From NCBI GenBank assembly GCA_035288045.1, contig DATEBA010000026.1, forward strand, positions 1 to 42,205: a stretch of 42,205 nucleotides of DNA, read 5' to 3'. Below are positions 26,326 to 33,786 of this stretch, one piece after another. Source of the stretch: DATEBA01 sp035288045 (GTDB lineage: Bacteria; Actinomycetota; UBA4738; HRBIN12). Positions within the stretch are counted from its first letter, which is position 1; each line of letters starts with the position of its first letter. Position numbers and translations under genes: made by a program. The notes under the pieces are model-generated. The model was given only the letters and a program-made list of their open reading frames with translations, did no database searches and was not told the origin of the DNA.

Positions 26326-26757
26326 GTGGACCTTGCCCTGAGCTACCGGGGCAACTACGCGGTGCGAGCAGCCGTCTACCTGGCCCGGGCCTGGAGCCGC
26401 GCCGGCACCGCACGCGTGGTGGACATCGCGGAGGGGATGGGCCTTCCGCCGAGCTACACGCCCCAGGTTCTCGGGTACCTGGCGCGGGCGGAGATCGTCA
26501 TCTCCCGGGCGGGGCGCGGGGGCGGGTTCAGGCTCGCTCGGGCGCCGACCGAGATCTCGCTGCTGGAGGTCGTCGAGGCCACTGATGGCCACCTCGTCCT
26601 CGAGCGCTGCCCGCTTCGGGACGCCCCGTGCGGCTGGGACGACCCGTGCGCCCTCCACCCGGCCTGGAGCCGCGCCGCCACCGGGGTTGCGCGCGCGCTC
26701 GGGGAAACGTCGCTCGCGGAGCTGGCAACGCGCTTCGACCAGGAGCGGCGGCCCTAA
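26326..26757 (+). CDS. Rrf2-family (NsrR-like) transcriptional regulator
   Basis: A 143-residue regulator. The winged helix-turn-helix (about 1-75) has YAVRAAVYLAR, VVDIAEGMGLPPSYTPQVL and GRGGGFRLAR. The dimerisation helix carries three Cys in RCPLRDAPCGWDDPC, the iron-sulfur ligand pattern of NsrR/IscR-type proteins. NsrR senses nitric oxide through its cluster, and divergence from nirK supports that role. The GTG start follows a -10-like TACAGT with no ribosome-binding site, as in leaderless mRNAs. Its stop overlaps the convergent histidine kinase stop. Confidence 0.85.
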   Translation: MDLALSYRGNYAVRAAVYLARAWSRAGTARVVDIAEGMGLPPSYTPQVLGYLARAEIVISRAGRGGGFRLARAPTEISLLEVVEATDGHLVLERCPLRDAPCGWDDPCALHPAWSRAATGVARALGETSLAELATRFDQERRP

Positions 26758-28316
26758 GCCGCGGGATCACCCGTGGAGACGAGCCGCGGGTGGGCGCCGC
26801 CGCTCCCGTTCTCGGGCGCGAGCGGGGCTTCGTGCTTGGTGGGGAGCCACACCGAGAAGGTGCTCCCCTCGCCCTGCGCGCTGTCCACGTCGATCGTCCC
26901 GCCCAAGTGCTCCAGGAGATCCCGCACGAGCGAGAGGCCGAGGCCCGCACCACGGAACGTCCGCGTCGTGGACGAGTCGACCTGGTAGAAGCGGTCGAAG
27001 ATCCGATCGACCTGCTGCGGCGGGATCCCGATGCCCTGGTCGCGGACCCAGAACCGGATGCCGTCCTCCTCCTTCGAGGCGCCGAGCTCGCAGGGCGAAC
27101 CGTCGGGGGAGTACTTGAGCGCGTTGTCTATCAGGTTCGACACGACCCGGGAGAGCAGCTGGCGGTCTGTGAAGAGAACGGGCAGGTCGTTCGGGACGCC
27201 GACGCGGACCCGCTCGCCCTCCGTCGACAGTCCCTCGACGACCTCCCGGCAAAGATCCTCGAAGAGCACCCTGCCGATCGAGACGGGCAGCTTGTTGTTC
27301 TCGAGGTTCGAGGCCGTGAGCAGGTTCTCGACCAAGCGGAGGAGGCGGTCGCCCTGGCGCTCCATCCGCTCGAGGAACTCGTCGCGGATCGTGGCGTCGT
27401 CCGAGAACTCCGGTTGCCGGAGCGTCTTCGCGTACCCGATCAGGGCAGTCACCGGCGTTCGCAGCTCGTGCGACACGACGGCCACGAACTCACCTTTCAT
27501 CCGGTTCAGCTCGCGGAGCTCGGCGACGTTCTGATGCTCCTTCTCCAGGAGCTGCTCTAGGCGCCGCGCCTGCTCGGCAAGCACCTTGTTCTGATCGGCG
27601 AGGCGATCGGCGAGTGCGCGGCTGCGGAAGTACATCTGGCGCGCGAAGACGAGCGGCGCGAGGAAGACGACTACCGACCATATGCCCTCGATCACGAAGA
27701 ACCGGGCGATCACGGCCCCGAATAGGCCGAGGCCCAGATAGGAGAAGAGGAACTGGTACGGCGCTGCTCCGTGCATCTTGGCGATTACGTGCCAGATCGC
27801 GATACGCCTGTCGAGCGACGCGACGGCGGCCACGAACAACGTGTTGACTGCGTAGCCGGCGATCGTTGCCAGCATCACCGCCGGGACCAGACGGAACCAC
27901 GGGGAGTCCAGGGTCGAGGTCGCGTGGAAAAGGACGCTCGCGGCGGCGACGGCTGTGGCCATCTGGGCCCGGTTGTACACGGCCTTGACGAGTGTCACCT
28001 CGCGCCGGAGCTCGCGAGGGTCGATCGACCCGACGAACGCGATCACCGCCGCGATCGGCGGTTCGAAAACGATGGCCGCGCCGAGCAGGATCGGGAACGA
28101 CAGGCTGAGCTGGAGGCCGCCCCACGCGGGGACCGGGATCAGGTCGACCGCCATGACCACCGCCGTGAAGAACGCTACGTCGGCCTCCGCGATGTCGGGG
28201 AGAAGGCCGGGGAGGCGCCAGGCGAGCCAGCCCAGGAACGGCAGCGCGACGAGGAGCTGAAGTGTCCTGGCGGCCTTGGCATCGCTAGTCGTGCGTTCTT
28301 CGTCCGAGGTCCCCAT
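26754..28316 (-). CDS. Membrane sensor histidine kinase
   Basis: A 520-residue kinase. The first half (about 20-215) is a multi-helix membrane domain (SLSFPILLGAAIVFEPPIAAVIAF, FNRAQ-like YNRAQMATA) like the integral sensor domains found with HD-GYP or GGDEF proteins. A coiled coil (about 225-270) follows, then the dimerisation domain with the phospho-acceptor in VVSHELRTP, and the ATPase domain with NLIDNALKYS, DQGIGIP, FDRFYQVD and GAGLGLSLV. No response regulator is adjacent, so the partner is encoded elsewhere. It starts 8 bases after the DUF5317 gene. Confidence 0.9.
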   Translation of the reverse strand: MGTSDEERTTSDAKAARTLQLLVALPFLGWLAWRLPGLLPDIAEADVAFFTAVVMAVDLIPVPAWGGLQLSLSFPILLGAAIVFEPPIAAVIAFVGSIDPRELRREVTLVKAVYNRAQMATAVAAASVLFHATSTLDSPWFRLVPAVMLATIAGYAVNTLFVAAVASLDRRIAIWHVIAKMHGAAPYQFLFSYLGLGLFGAVIARFFVIEGIWSVVVFLAPLVFARQMYFRSRALADRLADQNKVLAEQARRLEQLLEKEHQNVAELRELNRMKGEFVAVVSHELRTPVTALIGYAKTLRQPEFSDDATIRDEFLERMERQGDRLLRLVENLLTASNLENNKLPVSIGRVLFEDLCREVVEGLSTEGERVRVGVPNDLPVLFTDRQLLSRVVSNLIDNALKYSPDGSPCELGASKEEDGIRFWVRDQGIGIPPQQVDRIFDRFYQVDSSTTRTFRGAGLGLSLVRDLLEHLGGTIDVDSAQGEGSTFSVWLPTKHEAPLAPENGSGGAHPRLVSTGDPAA

Positions 28317-28324
28317 GCGTACCC

Positions 28325-28873
28325 CTAGGCGAACCCGGCGGAGACGGGCTCCACCGTTTCTCTCCGTTGCATTCCCCGCATAACGAACCATGCCACACCG
28401 AGATGGGCGGCGATATCACCTACGCTTATCGCTTGCGCCACCGGCGGCGGCACCGGGATCACATCTGCAAGGAACAGAAGGCTGTCGCGGTCGGTCGCGA
28501 GATGGTGCTTCGACCCCGCCTCCTTGCGTAGCTCGGCGAGAGTTTCGCGTTGGCCCGAGATCACGAGCGCGTCGCGGGTGACCGGCATCCCCTGATCGAT
28601 CGCGATGACCGCGAGGTTCAGCGCGAGCCCGACGTAGATGAGCACGAAGCCCGGTTGGCGAGCGTTCGCCACGGCGAAGGTGATGAGGCACGCGAACGAG
28701 GCAAGCAGTGCAAGGTACCCCGGTGTGCCCTCTACGGGGACGAATTGCAGCCCGACCCCGGCGAGCGCGATCGCCGGCCATCGCAGCGACGCCGTCGCGA
28801 GACCTCTCAGCCGGCCGCCGAGCAGGTACCCGGCGAGCACCGCGAGTGGGATGGTGGTGAGTATCAAACGCAT
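28325..28873 (-). CDS. DUF5317 family membrane protein
   Basis: A 182-residue protein with about five hydrophobic helices. It contains the AIDQGMPVTRDAL-type segment typical of DUF5317, followed by a soluble loop (ISGQRETLAELRKEAG...DRDSLLFLADVIPVP) and a final helix. No function is known for the family. It lies immediately upstream of the histidine kinase and is probably co-expressed. The ATG lacks a clear ribosome-binding site. Confidence 0.75.
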   Translation of the reverse strand: MRLILTTIPLAVLAGYLLGGRLRGLATASLRWPAIALAGVGLQFVPVEGTPGYLALLASFACLITFAVANARQPGFVLIYVGLALNLAVIAIDQGMPVTRDALVISGQRETLAELRKEAGSKHHLATDRDSLLFLADVIPVPPPVAQAISVGDIAAHLGVAWFVMRGMQRRETVEPVSAGFA

Positions 28874-28891
28874 GGTCGACCGGGCACCAAA

Positions 28892-28910
28892 GCATGCACT
28901 AGGCGCATGC
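28892..28910 (+). repeat. Inverted repeat GCATGC-7-GCATGC
   Basis: GCATGC at 28892-28897 and 28905-28910, separated by ACTAGGC, form a 6-bp hairpin on either strand. It sits between the DUF5317 start and the structured RNA region, where a regulator or RNA hairpin could act for either transcript. Confidence 0.5.
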
Positions 28911-28914
28911 CCCC

Positions 28915-29027
28915 GGTATCGGGAGACTGGGGGACCCGCTTGAGAGGGACGTCGGGGCGTCCCCTAAAGGTCCGACAGTGTGCTGCCGATACGGGGGTGG
29001 AGTACCGCCCAGAAAGGAGGGGATACC
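28915..29027 (+). ncRNA. Structured 5' leader upstream of a tiny membrane-peptide gene
   Basis: A nested set of stems can be drawn by eye. GTATCGG (28916-28922) pairs with CCGATAC (28986-28992). Inside it, ACTG (28926-28929) pairs with CAGT (28976-28979), GGACC (28932-28936) with GGTCC (28969-28973), and GGGACG (28946-28951) with CGTCCC (28958-28963), closed by loop TCGGGG. Further on, GATACC (29022-29027) pairs with GGTATC (29035-29040), so the GTG start codon lies in the 7-base loop. The GATACC/GGTATC arms are also complementary to the outer stem arms, so alternative folds are possible. This is riboswitch-like architecture; I recognise no known class. Confidence 0.5.
29011..29024 (+). promoter_or_regulatory. 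Very strong Shine-Dalgarno of the 27-codon gene
   Basis: AGAAAGGAGGGGAT matches the complement of the actinobacterial 16S rRNA 3' tail (AGAAAGGAGGTGAT) at 13 of 14 positions, four bases before the GTG at 29028. This is far stronger than any other ribosome-binding site I noticed in the window. Confidence 0.6.
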
Positions 29028-29111
29028 GTGTCGAGGTATCGCCGCCTCCTGGTTTCTCTAGGCTGGCTGGCTGCCTTCCTGATGGCAGCCGGAGCAGGCT
29101 GGAAAAACTAG
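29028..29111 (+). CDS. 27-residue hydrophobic peptide
   Basis: A short ORF from GTG to TAG encoding a basic start (VSRYRRLL), one hydrophobic stretch (VSLGWLAAFLMAAGAG) and the end WKN. It looks like a one-helix membrane peptide. An almost perfect Shine-Dalgarno and a structured leader precede it, and no plus-strand gene follows for 2 kb, so it appears to be a free-standing unit. Within it, GGCTGCC (29068-29074) and GGCAGCC (29083-29089) form a hairpin. Possible roles are a small membrane regulator, a type I toxin or a processed peptide; nothing decides between them. Confidence 0.5.
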   Translation: MSRYRRLLVSLGWLAAFLMAAGAGWKN

Positions 29112-29127
29112 CAGGTACCCCGATCGG

Positions 29128-29174
29128 GTGCCGCCCCGGACGGGCGCGAGAAGGCGTCCTCCCGGAGGCGGCAC
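29128..29174 (+). repeat. Large imperfect hairpin downstream of the 27-codon gene
   Basis: GTGCCGCC (29128-29135) pairs with GGCGGCAC (29167-29174), and inside it GGACG (29138-29142) pairs with CGTCC (29155-29159). No U-run follows. It may end the plus-strand small transcript or, read from the other strand, form part of the larC 3' region. Confidence 0.45.
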
Positions 29175-29201
29175 TCGACGTTTCGGGGCCCGCCCGCTCT
29201 C

Positions 29202-30386
29202 TCACTCGAGCTCCTGGCGGGCCAGACGGAGCGCCTCCTCGTAGACCTCACGAGCGGGCACGCCGGCCTCCCTGGCGACGCGGGCGCAGTCCTCGTACTC
29301 GGGCGCGACCGTGACCGGGCGGCCTTCCAAGTACCCGATCTTCACGGCGACGGCGCCGTGTCGCGTCTCGACCTTCACGGCATCGCGTTCGAGCGCTTGC
29401 TTCTGGACTGGGGTGGTGCGGACGCCGAGGGTACCGGTCTCGGTGAAGAGGACCTGCTTGATCGCGCGTTCGCGCTCGGCCGAGGAGAGCACGGATACGG
29501 TAACCGCGGGCCGACCCTTCTTCATGACGATGGGCGCCAGCCATGCGTCCTGGGCGCCGGCGGCGAACAGTCGCTCAAGCACGTACTCGTACAGCTCCGG
29601 GTTGAGGTCGTCGATGTTCGTCTCCAGAACCACGTCGGTGGTCGCGCCGGGTGCCTTCACGCCCGTCGTCGGCTCCTCCTCGCCGACGAGCACGCGGAGA
29701 ACGTTGGGGAAGTCCAATCGGTGAGTGCCGGCGCCGTAGCCGACCGAGTCGATCCGGAGCATCGGGAGCTCGCCGAACCCCTCGACCGTCGCCGCCAGGA
29801 TCGCGGCACCGGTCGGCGTCGTGAGCTCGACCGAGACGCCGAGCGAGTACATCGGGGCGCCGCGGAGCAGCTCCACGACCGCGGGCGCGGGGATGGGCAT
29901 CGCGCCGTGCTCGGACTTCGCCATCCCGAATCCGGTCGGGACGGGTGAGGCGAAGATCCTGTCGACCTGGAGGAACGAGAGCGCGAGCGCCGTTCCGACT
30001 ATGTCGACGATGGAGTCGAGAGCACCGACCTCGTGGAACGTGACGAGGTCGACCTCCTTGCCGTGCACCATGGCCTCGGCTTCCGCCAGCCTGCGGAAGA
30101 TCCGATGGGCCAGGTGCTGCGCCTCGGGCGGCAGCTTCGCCTGGTCTAGAAGCGCGCGGATGCTCGAGTAGGTTCGGATCACCGCCGACGAAGGCGTGTG
30201 GACGGATACTCGCCGCGCGCGCAGACCGTGGGTCTCCACCTCCTCGAGGTCGATCGAGAACCGCTCGATCGGGAGGGCGGCGAGGCCCTGCTTGACGGCG
30301 TCGAAATCCGCGCCCGCGTCCACGAGCGCGCCGAGTGCCATGTCGCCGGATATGCCGGCGATGCAGTCGAAGTACGCGACCTTCAC
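29202..30386 (-). CDS. larC: LarC, nickel insertase for the nickel-pincer cofactor
   Basis: A 394-residue LarC. It begins VKVAYFDCIAGISGDMALGALVDAG and contains FHEVGALDSIVDIVG, TPTGAAILA and ETNIDDLNPELYEYV, all characteristic. LarC inserts nickel, in a CTP-dependent reaction, into the pyridinium dithiocarboxylate mononucleotide that becomes the cofactor of lactate racemase and relatives. In some lactobacilli larC is read by a ribosomal frameshift; here it is one continuous frame. The GTG overlaps the larB stop (GTGA). LarE and any LarA-type enzyme are not in the window. Confidence 0.92.
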   Translation of the reverse strand: MKVAYFDCIAGISGDMALGALVDAGADFDAVKQGLAALPIERFSIDLEEVETHGLRARRVSVHTPSSAVIRTYSSIRALLDQAKLPPEAQHLAHRIFRRLAEAEAMVHGKEVDLVTFHEVGALDSIVDIVGTALALSFLQVDRIFASPVPTGFGMAKSEHGAMPIPAPAVVELLRGAPMYSLGVSVELTTPTGAAILAATVEGFGELPMLRIDSVGYGAGTHRLDFPNVLRVLVGEEEPTTGVKAPGATTDVVLETNIDDLNPELYEYVLERLFAAGAQDAWLAPIVMKKGRPAVTVSVLSSAERERAIKQVLFTETGTLGVRTTPVQKQALERDAVKVETRHGAVAVKIGYLEGRPVTVAPEYEDCARVAREAGVPAREVYEEALRLARQELE

Positions 30387-31150
30387 CGCGCCGCTCCGAT
30401 CATCCGGTCTGCCACCAGGGCGGCTCCGAAACCGTTGTCGATGTTCACGACGGCCACGCCCGGAGCGCAGGAGTTGAGCATGGAAAGCAGAGCTGCGAGG
30501 CCCTCGAATGAAGCGCCGTAGCCGACGCTCGTCGGAACGGCAACGACGGGCCTTGGAGTGAGGCCGGCGACGACGGAGGGGAGCGCTCCCTCCATTCCGG
30601 CCACGACGATGACGCAGTCGGCGGCCCGAAGCGCCTCGCGATGCTCGAGCACGCGGTGCACGCCGGCGACGCCGACGTCGACGATCCTGGCGATACCGAA
30701 ACCTAGGGCCTCGGCCGTCAACGCCGCCTCGTCGGCCACCGGGAGGTCCGACGTCCCCGCGCACACGACGGCGATCGTGCCGGCGGCGCTGTCTCTTGCC
30801 GCCGGCTTCACCACGACGAGGCGCGAGCGCCGGTCGTAGATCGCGGTGGGAACGGCCGAGAGGACGGTGTCGGCCTGCTCCTGCGAAGCGCGTGTCACGA
30901 ACACCGCGCCGGACGCGCGCGCCGCGAGAGCGACGGCGGCGTCGCGTACCTGTGCGGGTGTCTTGCCTTGCGCGAACACGGCCTCGGTCTGGCCGGTGCG
31001 CAGCTCGCGATGATGGTCGATGCGCGCGTCCAGGACGGCCTCGTAAGGGAGGTCGCGGAGGTCGTCGACGGCCTGGGAGACGGAGATCCGACCCGAGGCG
31101 ACGCGGTCCAGGAGGTCGGAGAGCCTGCGTTCGTCCACGAGATAGGCCAT
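30383..31150 (-). CDS. larB: LarB, nicotinic acid adenine dinucleotide carboxylase/hydrolase
   Basis: A 255-residue protein. The N-terminal region includes AVLDARIDHHRELRTGQTEAVFAQGKT, and the PurE-like C-terminal half has VCAGTSDLPVADEA, VIVVAGMEGALPSVVAG and VAVPTSVGYGASFEG. LarB carboxylates NaAD and cleaves it to start nickel-pincer cofactor synthesis. It is coupled to larC and divergent from the DUF4446 gene. AGGAG lies about 13 bases before the ATG. Confidence 0.93.
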   Translation of the reverse strand: MAYLVDERRLSDLLDRVASGRISVSQAVDDLRDLPYEAVLDARIDHHRELRTGQTEAVFAQGKTPAQVRDAAVALAARASGAVFVTRASQEQADTVLSAVPTAIYDRRSRLVVVKPAARDSAAGTIAVVCAGTSDLPVADEAALTAEALGFGIARIVDVGVAGVHRVLEHREALRAADCVIVVAGMEGALPSVVAGLTPRPVVAVPTSVGYGASFEGLAALLSMLNSCAPGVAVVNIDNGFGAALVADRMIGAAR

Positions 31151-31152
31151 TG

Positions 31153-31158
31153 TATACT
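31153..31158 (+). promoter_or_regulatory. -10 box (TATACT) for the DUF4446-bactofilin-serS unit
   Basis: TATACT, preceded by TG, lies 28 bases before the ATG at 31186 and predicts a start near 31165. A weak -35 (TTCGTC, 31130-31135) sits 17 bases upstream, inside larB. Confidence 0.45.
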
Positions 31159-31185
31159 TCGCTCTCCTGTCGTATGCGCAGGTAG

Positions 31186-31710
31186 ATGCCCGTTTCGGCA
31201 GTTGGAGCGGACGTGGAGCTTTCCGGCCGGACCCTCACCATCCTGGTGCTCGTCGCACTCGGGCTGTCGGCGCTCGCGCTCGTGCTGTCCGCGCTGTCTG
31301 CGGGGCGCCGGCGTCGACGCGAGCCCGGCGACCCTCTACGGCTGGACGACGCGCTCAGCGGCATCGTCGGCGGCCAGACGAAATCGATCAAGCGGCTCGA
31401 GGCCGCGGTCCGATCGCTGTACGCCACCGACCAGCGCCAGGACGTGATGATCCAGGGCGCGGTTCGCCACGTCGGCCTACTCCGTTACGATGCCTTCGAA
31501 GACGTCGGCGGGCGCCTGTCGTTCTCCTGCGCGCTGCTGGACGACCGGGGTGACGGCGTGGTCCTCACGTCGATCAACGGACGGCAGGACACGCGCGTGT
31601 ACTCGAAGCCGGTCCTCGGGGGCCGGAGCAGCTACAACCTGTCGGCGGAGGAGGAGGAGGCGATCCGCCAGGCGCTCGCCGAACCGGCGGACGCGATTGG
31701 TGCGCCTTGA
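31186..31710 (+). CDS. DUF4446 family membrane-anchored protein
   Basis: A 174-residue protein with one N-terminal membrane helix (about 15-38), a basic stretch (AGRRRRREPGD), a short helical region and a conserved domain. That domain contains VGLLRYDAFEDVGGRLSFSCALLD, GVVLTSINGRQDTRVY and LSAEEEEAI, diagnostic of DUF4446. No biochemical role is known. It overlaps the TTG alternative start of the bactofilin frame. Confidence 0.85.
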   Translation: MPVSAVGADVELSGRTLTILVLVALGLSALALVLSALSAGRRRRREPGDPLRLDDALSGIVGGQTKSIKRLEAAVRSLYATDQRQDVMIQGAVRHVGLLRYDAFEDVGGRLSFSCALLDDRGDGVVLTSINGRQDTRVYSKPVLGGRSSYNLSAEEEEAIRQALAEPADAIGAP

Positions 31711-31766
31711 TCTGGAGACGTGAGGATGTGGCCGACGACCGGCCCGAGCGACCCGGGGGTGGAACC

Positions 31767-32180
31767 ATGGCGGAGCAGCAGAGCGGAGAGGTGACGATCG
31801 TCGGCAAGGGCGCGAAGCTCGAGGGGACGGTCGTCTCGGCGGGCTCGCTCCGCATCGACGGGCAGGTGAAGGGGCAGATCACGGCGGAGGGCGACGTGAT
31901 GCTGTCTGTCGACAGCCAGGTGGAGGCCGACATCCGGGCCAACAACGTGAGCGTCGCCGGACGCTTCAAGGGCAACATCGTGGTGAAGGGCCGCGCCGAG
32001 CTCGCGCGCGGTGGCCGCGTCGACGGGAACGTCACGTCCAAGGCGCTGGTCGTAGAGGACGGCAGCATCTTCAACGGGCAGAGCATCATGGACCAGTCCG
32101 CGCAGTCGGCCGCCTCGCAATCCGGACATCAGGCGCAGCAGGGGGCCAAGCCCGCGCCGGAGGGTGCGAAGGTGTCGTAA
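31767..32180 (+). CDS. Bactofilin (polymer-forming cytoskeletal protein)
   Basis: A 137-residue protein made mostly of the bactofilin beta-helix (about 8-105). Short repeats include IVGKGAKLEGTVVSAGSLRIDGQVKGQI, VMLSVDSQVEADI, VSVAGRFKGNI and VDGNVTSKALVVEDGSIFNG. A Gln/Ala/Ser-rich tail follows. Bactofilins self-assemble into filaments used in cell shape and localisation. The ATG at 31767, with GGGGGTGG upstream, is preferred over a TTG at 31707. Its TAA overlaps the serS ATG. Confidence 0.9.
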   Translation: MAEQQSGEVTIVGKGAKLEGTVVSAGSLRIDGQVKGQITAEGDVMLSVDSQVEADIRANNVSVAGRFKGNIVVKGRAELARGGRVDGNVTSKALVVEDGSIFNGQSIMDQSAQSAASQSGHQAQQGAKPAPEGAKVS

Positions 32181-33451
32181 TGCTGGACCTGAGGGCGATC
32201 CGCGAGAACCCAGAGGCGTTCCGCCCGGGACTCGCGCGCCGCGGTGTCGCCGACGCGATCGACCGGCTGCTCGCGCTCGACGAGGAGCGTCGCTCGCTCA
32301 CCTCTCAGGTCGATGACCTTCGAGCCGAGCAGAATCGCGCGTCGAAGGCGATAGGGGCGGCCGATGGCGACGAGCGCTCGAAGCTGATCGACGAGGTCCG
32401 GGAGGTCTCGACGAAGCTCGAGGGGCTGGAGCCCAGGCTCGGCGCGGTCTCCGAGGAGCTCGACCGGCTGATGGCGACGCTGCCGAACCCGCCCCACGAG
32501 TCGGTACCCGACGGCGAGTCCGACGACGACAACGTCGAGCTTCGGCGCGTCGGCGAGCCGCCTTCGTTCGACTTCGAGCCGCGCGACCACGTGGACCTCG
32601 GCGCGCTGCTCGACGTGATCGACATCGAGCGTGCGGCCAAGGCGAGCGGGTCGCGATTCTCCTACATCAAGGGACAGCTCGTGCTCGTGCAGTTCGCGCT
32701 CGTCCGGTACGCGCTCGACATCCTCGTATCCAAGGGGTTCACACCGTTCGTGACTCCCGTACTGGTCCGCGAGGAGGCCCTGTTCGGCACAGGGTTCCTA
32801 CCCGGCGGCGAGGAGCAGATCTACAAGATGCGCGACGACGAGCTCTACCTGATCGGAACCTCGGAGATCACCCTCGGCGCGTACCACATGGGCGAGATCC
32901 TCGAGGCCGACCAGCTGCCTATCCGCTATGCCGGGTATTCCTCGTGCTTCCGCCGCGAGGCCGGGACGTACGGCAAGGACATGCGAGGGGTGTTCCGGGT
33001 CCACCAGTTCGACAAGGTGGAGATGTTCAGCTTCACGCTGCCCGAGCAGTCCTGGGACGAGCACGAGTTCCTCGTCGCGAACGAGGGGGAGATAGTCGGC
33101 GGCCTAGGTCTGCCCTACAGAGCGGTTAACGTGTGCGTCGCGGAGCTCGGCCTCCCGGCGGCGAAGAAGATCGACCTGGAGGTGTGGCTGCCCGGCCAGG
33201 GGAAGTATCGAGAGCTCACGTCCTGCTCGAACTGCACCGACTACCAGGCGCGGCGGCTCGGGGTGCGCTACCGGACAGGCGACGGCACGGCCGTGGTCCA
33301 CACGCTGAACGGCACTGCTACCGCGGTCGGGCGAACACTGATCGCGATCCTTGAGAACTTCCAGCGGGCCGACGGGTCGGTCGAGATCCCTGCCGCGCTC
33401 CACCCGTACCTGCCCGAGTCGGCCCGGGTCCTCACGCCGCGATCATCCTGA
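32180..33451 (+). CDS. serS: Seryl-tRNA synthetase
   Basis: A 423-residue class II synthetase. The N-terminal coiled-coil arm (about 25-105) binds the long variable arm of tRNA-Ser. The catalytic domain has motif 2 (CFRREAGTYGKDMRGVFRVHQF) and motif 3 (GTATAVGRTLIAILENFQ). The ATG overlaps the bactofilin stop (TAATG). A tRNA-Ser gene follows 18 bases later on the same strand. Confidence 0.96.
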   Translation: MLDLRAIRENPEAFRPGLARRGVADAIDRLLALDEERRSLTSQVDDLRAEQNRASKAIGAADGDERSKLIDEVREVSTKLEGLEPRLGAVSEELDRLMATLPNPPHESVPDGESDDDNVELRRVGEPPSFDFEPRDHVDLGALLDVIDIERAAKASGSRFSYIKGQLVLVQFALVRYALDILVSKGFTPFVTPVLVREEALFGTGFLPGGEEQIYKMRDDELYLIGTSEITLGAYHMGEILEADQLPIRYAGYSSCFRREAGTYGKDMRGVFRVHQFDKVEMFSFTLPEQSWDEHEFLVANEGEIVGGLGLPYRAVNVCVAELGLPAAKKIDLEVWLPGQGKYRELTSCSNCTDYQARRLGVRYRTGDGTAVVHTLNGTATAVGRTLIAILENFQRADGSVEIPAALHPYLPESARVLTPRSS

Positions 33452-33469
33452 GCCGATAGCCTTTGTCTC

Positions 33470-33556
33470 GGGAGGGTGGCCGAGCGGACGAAGGCGGCGG
33501 TCTTGAAAACCGCTGGTCCCGCAAGGGGCCCGTGGGTTCGAATCCCACCCCTCCCG
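33470..33556 (+). tRNA. tRNA-Ser (anticodon TGA)
   Basis: The acceptor stem GGGAGGG (33470-33476) pairs with CCCTCCC (33549-33555), with discriminator G at 33556. The anticodon stem GCGGT/ACCGC encloses CTTGAAA, anticodon TGA at 33504-33506, reading TCA and other TCN codons. A long variable arm is present, as in all serine tRNAs. CCA is not encoded. Its 3' end is exactly where the broken PAS gene remnant on the other strand begins. Confidence 0.95.
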
Positions 33557-33786
33557 CCGCTTCGAGGCGCCCGATACGTGCCGTGACGTCGATCGAGACG
33601 CCGAGGAAGGTCGTCGGCTTCCCGTCGTCGCCGAAGCGGTAACGTAGGACCGTCTGGAAGGTCCTGGGCGTGCCGTCGCGGTGCGACATGCGGCCCCGGA
33701 GCTCGGTCATGGACTCGGCTCACGTATTCGAGGCGCAGGTCCCGCGCGGACCCCCTGAAGATGATGCCGGGGCCGATAGCGACCAG
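33557..33786 (-). pseudogene. Remnant of a seventh PAS domain, cut at tRNA-Ser
   Basis: Read in frame past the TAG of the PAS gene, the sequence gives LVAIGPGIIFRGSARDLRLEYVS, the expected start of another PAS domain. The frame then changes near 33715 and continues with MTELRGRMSHRDGTPRTFQ, then RYRFGDDGKPTTFLGVSIDV, the typical end of a PAS domain. About 40 central residues are missing. The remnant stops at the 3' end of tRNA-Ser, and any output domain is gone. Nonsense codon, internal deletion and frameshift together indicate decay. Confidence 0.65.

Noticed and set aside
28921..28990. Resemblance of GGGGGACCC to the c-di-AMP (ydaO) riboswitch
   Set aside because: The companion GGGGTGAA element and the roughly 150-base architecture are missing, and the downstream ORF is not a cell-wall hydrolase or transporter.
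28864..29205. 113-codon minus-strand ORF through the structured region
   Set aside because: Its product is a low-complexity Arg/Pro/Ser/Gly sequence with no hydrophobic or domain pattern, and it lies over the paired RNA segments; it looks like chance GC-rich open frame.
33457..33786. Attachment-site repeat or integrase marking a present mobile element at tRNA-Ser
   Set aside because: I saw no direct repeat of the tRNA 3' end and no integrase, transposase or phage gene in the window, so only a past event can be suggested.
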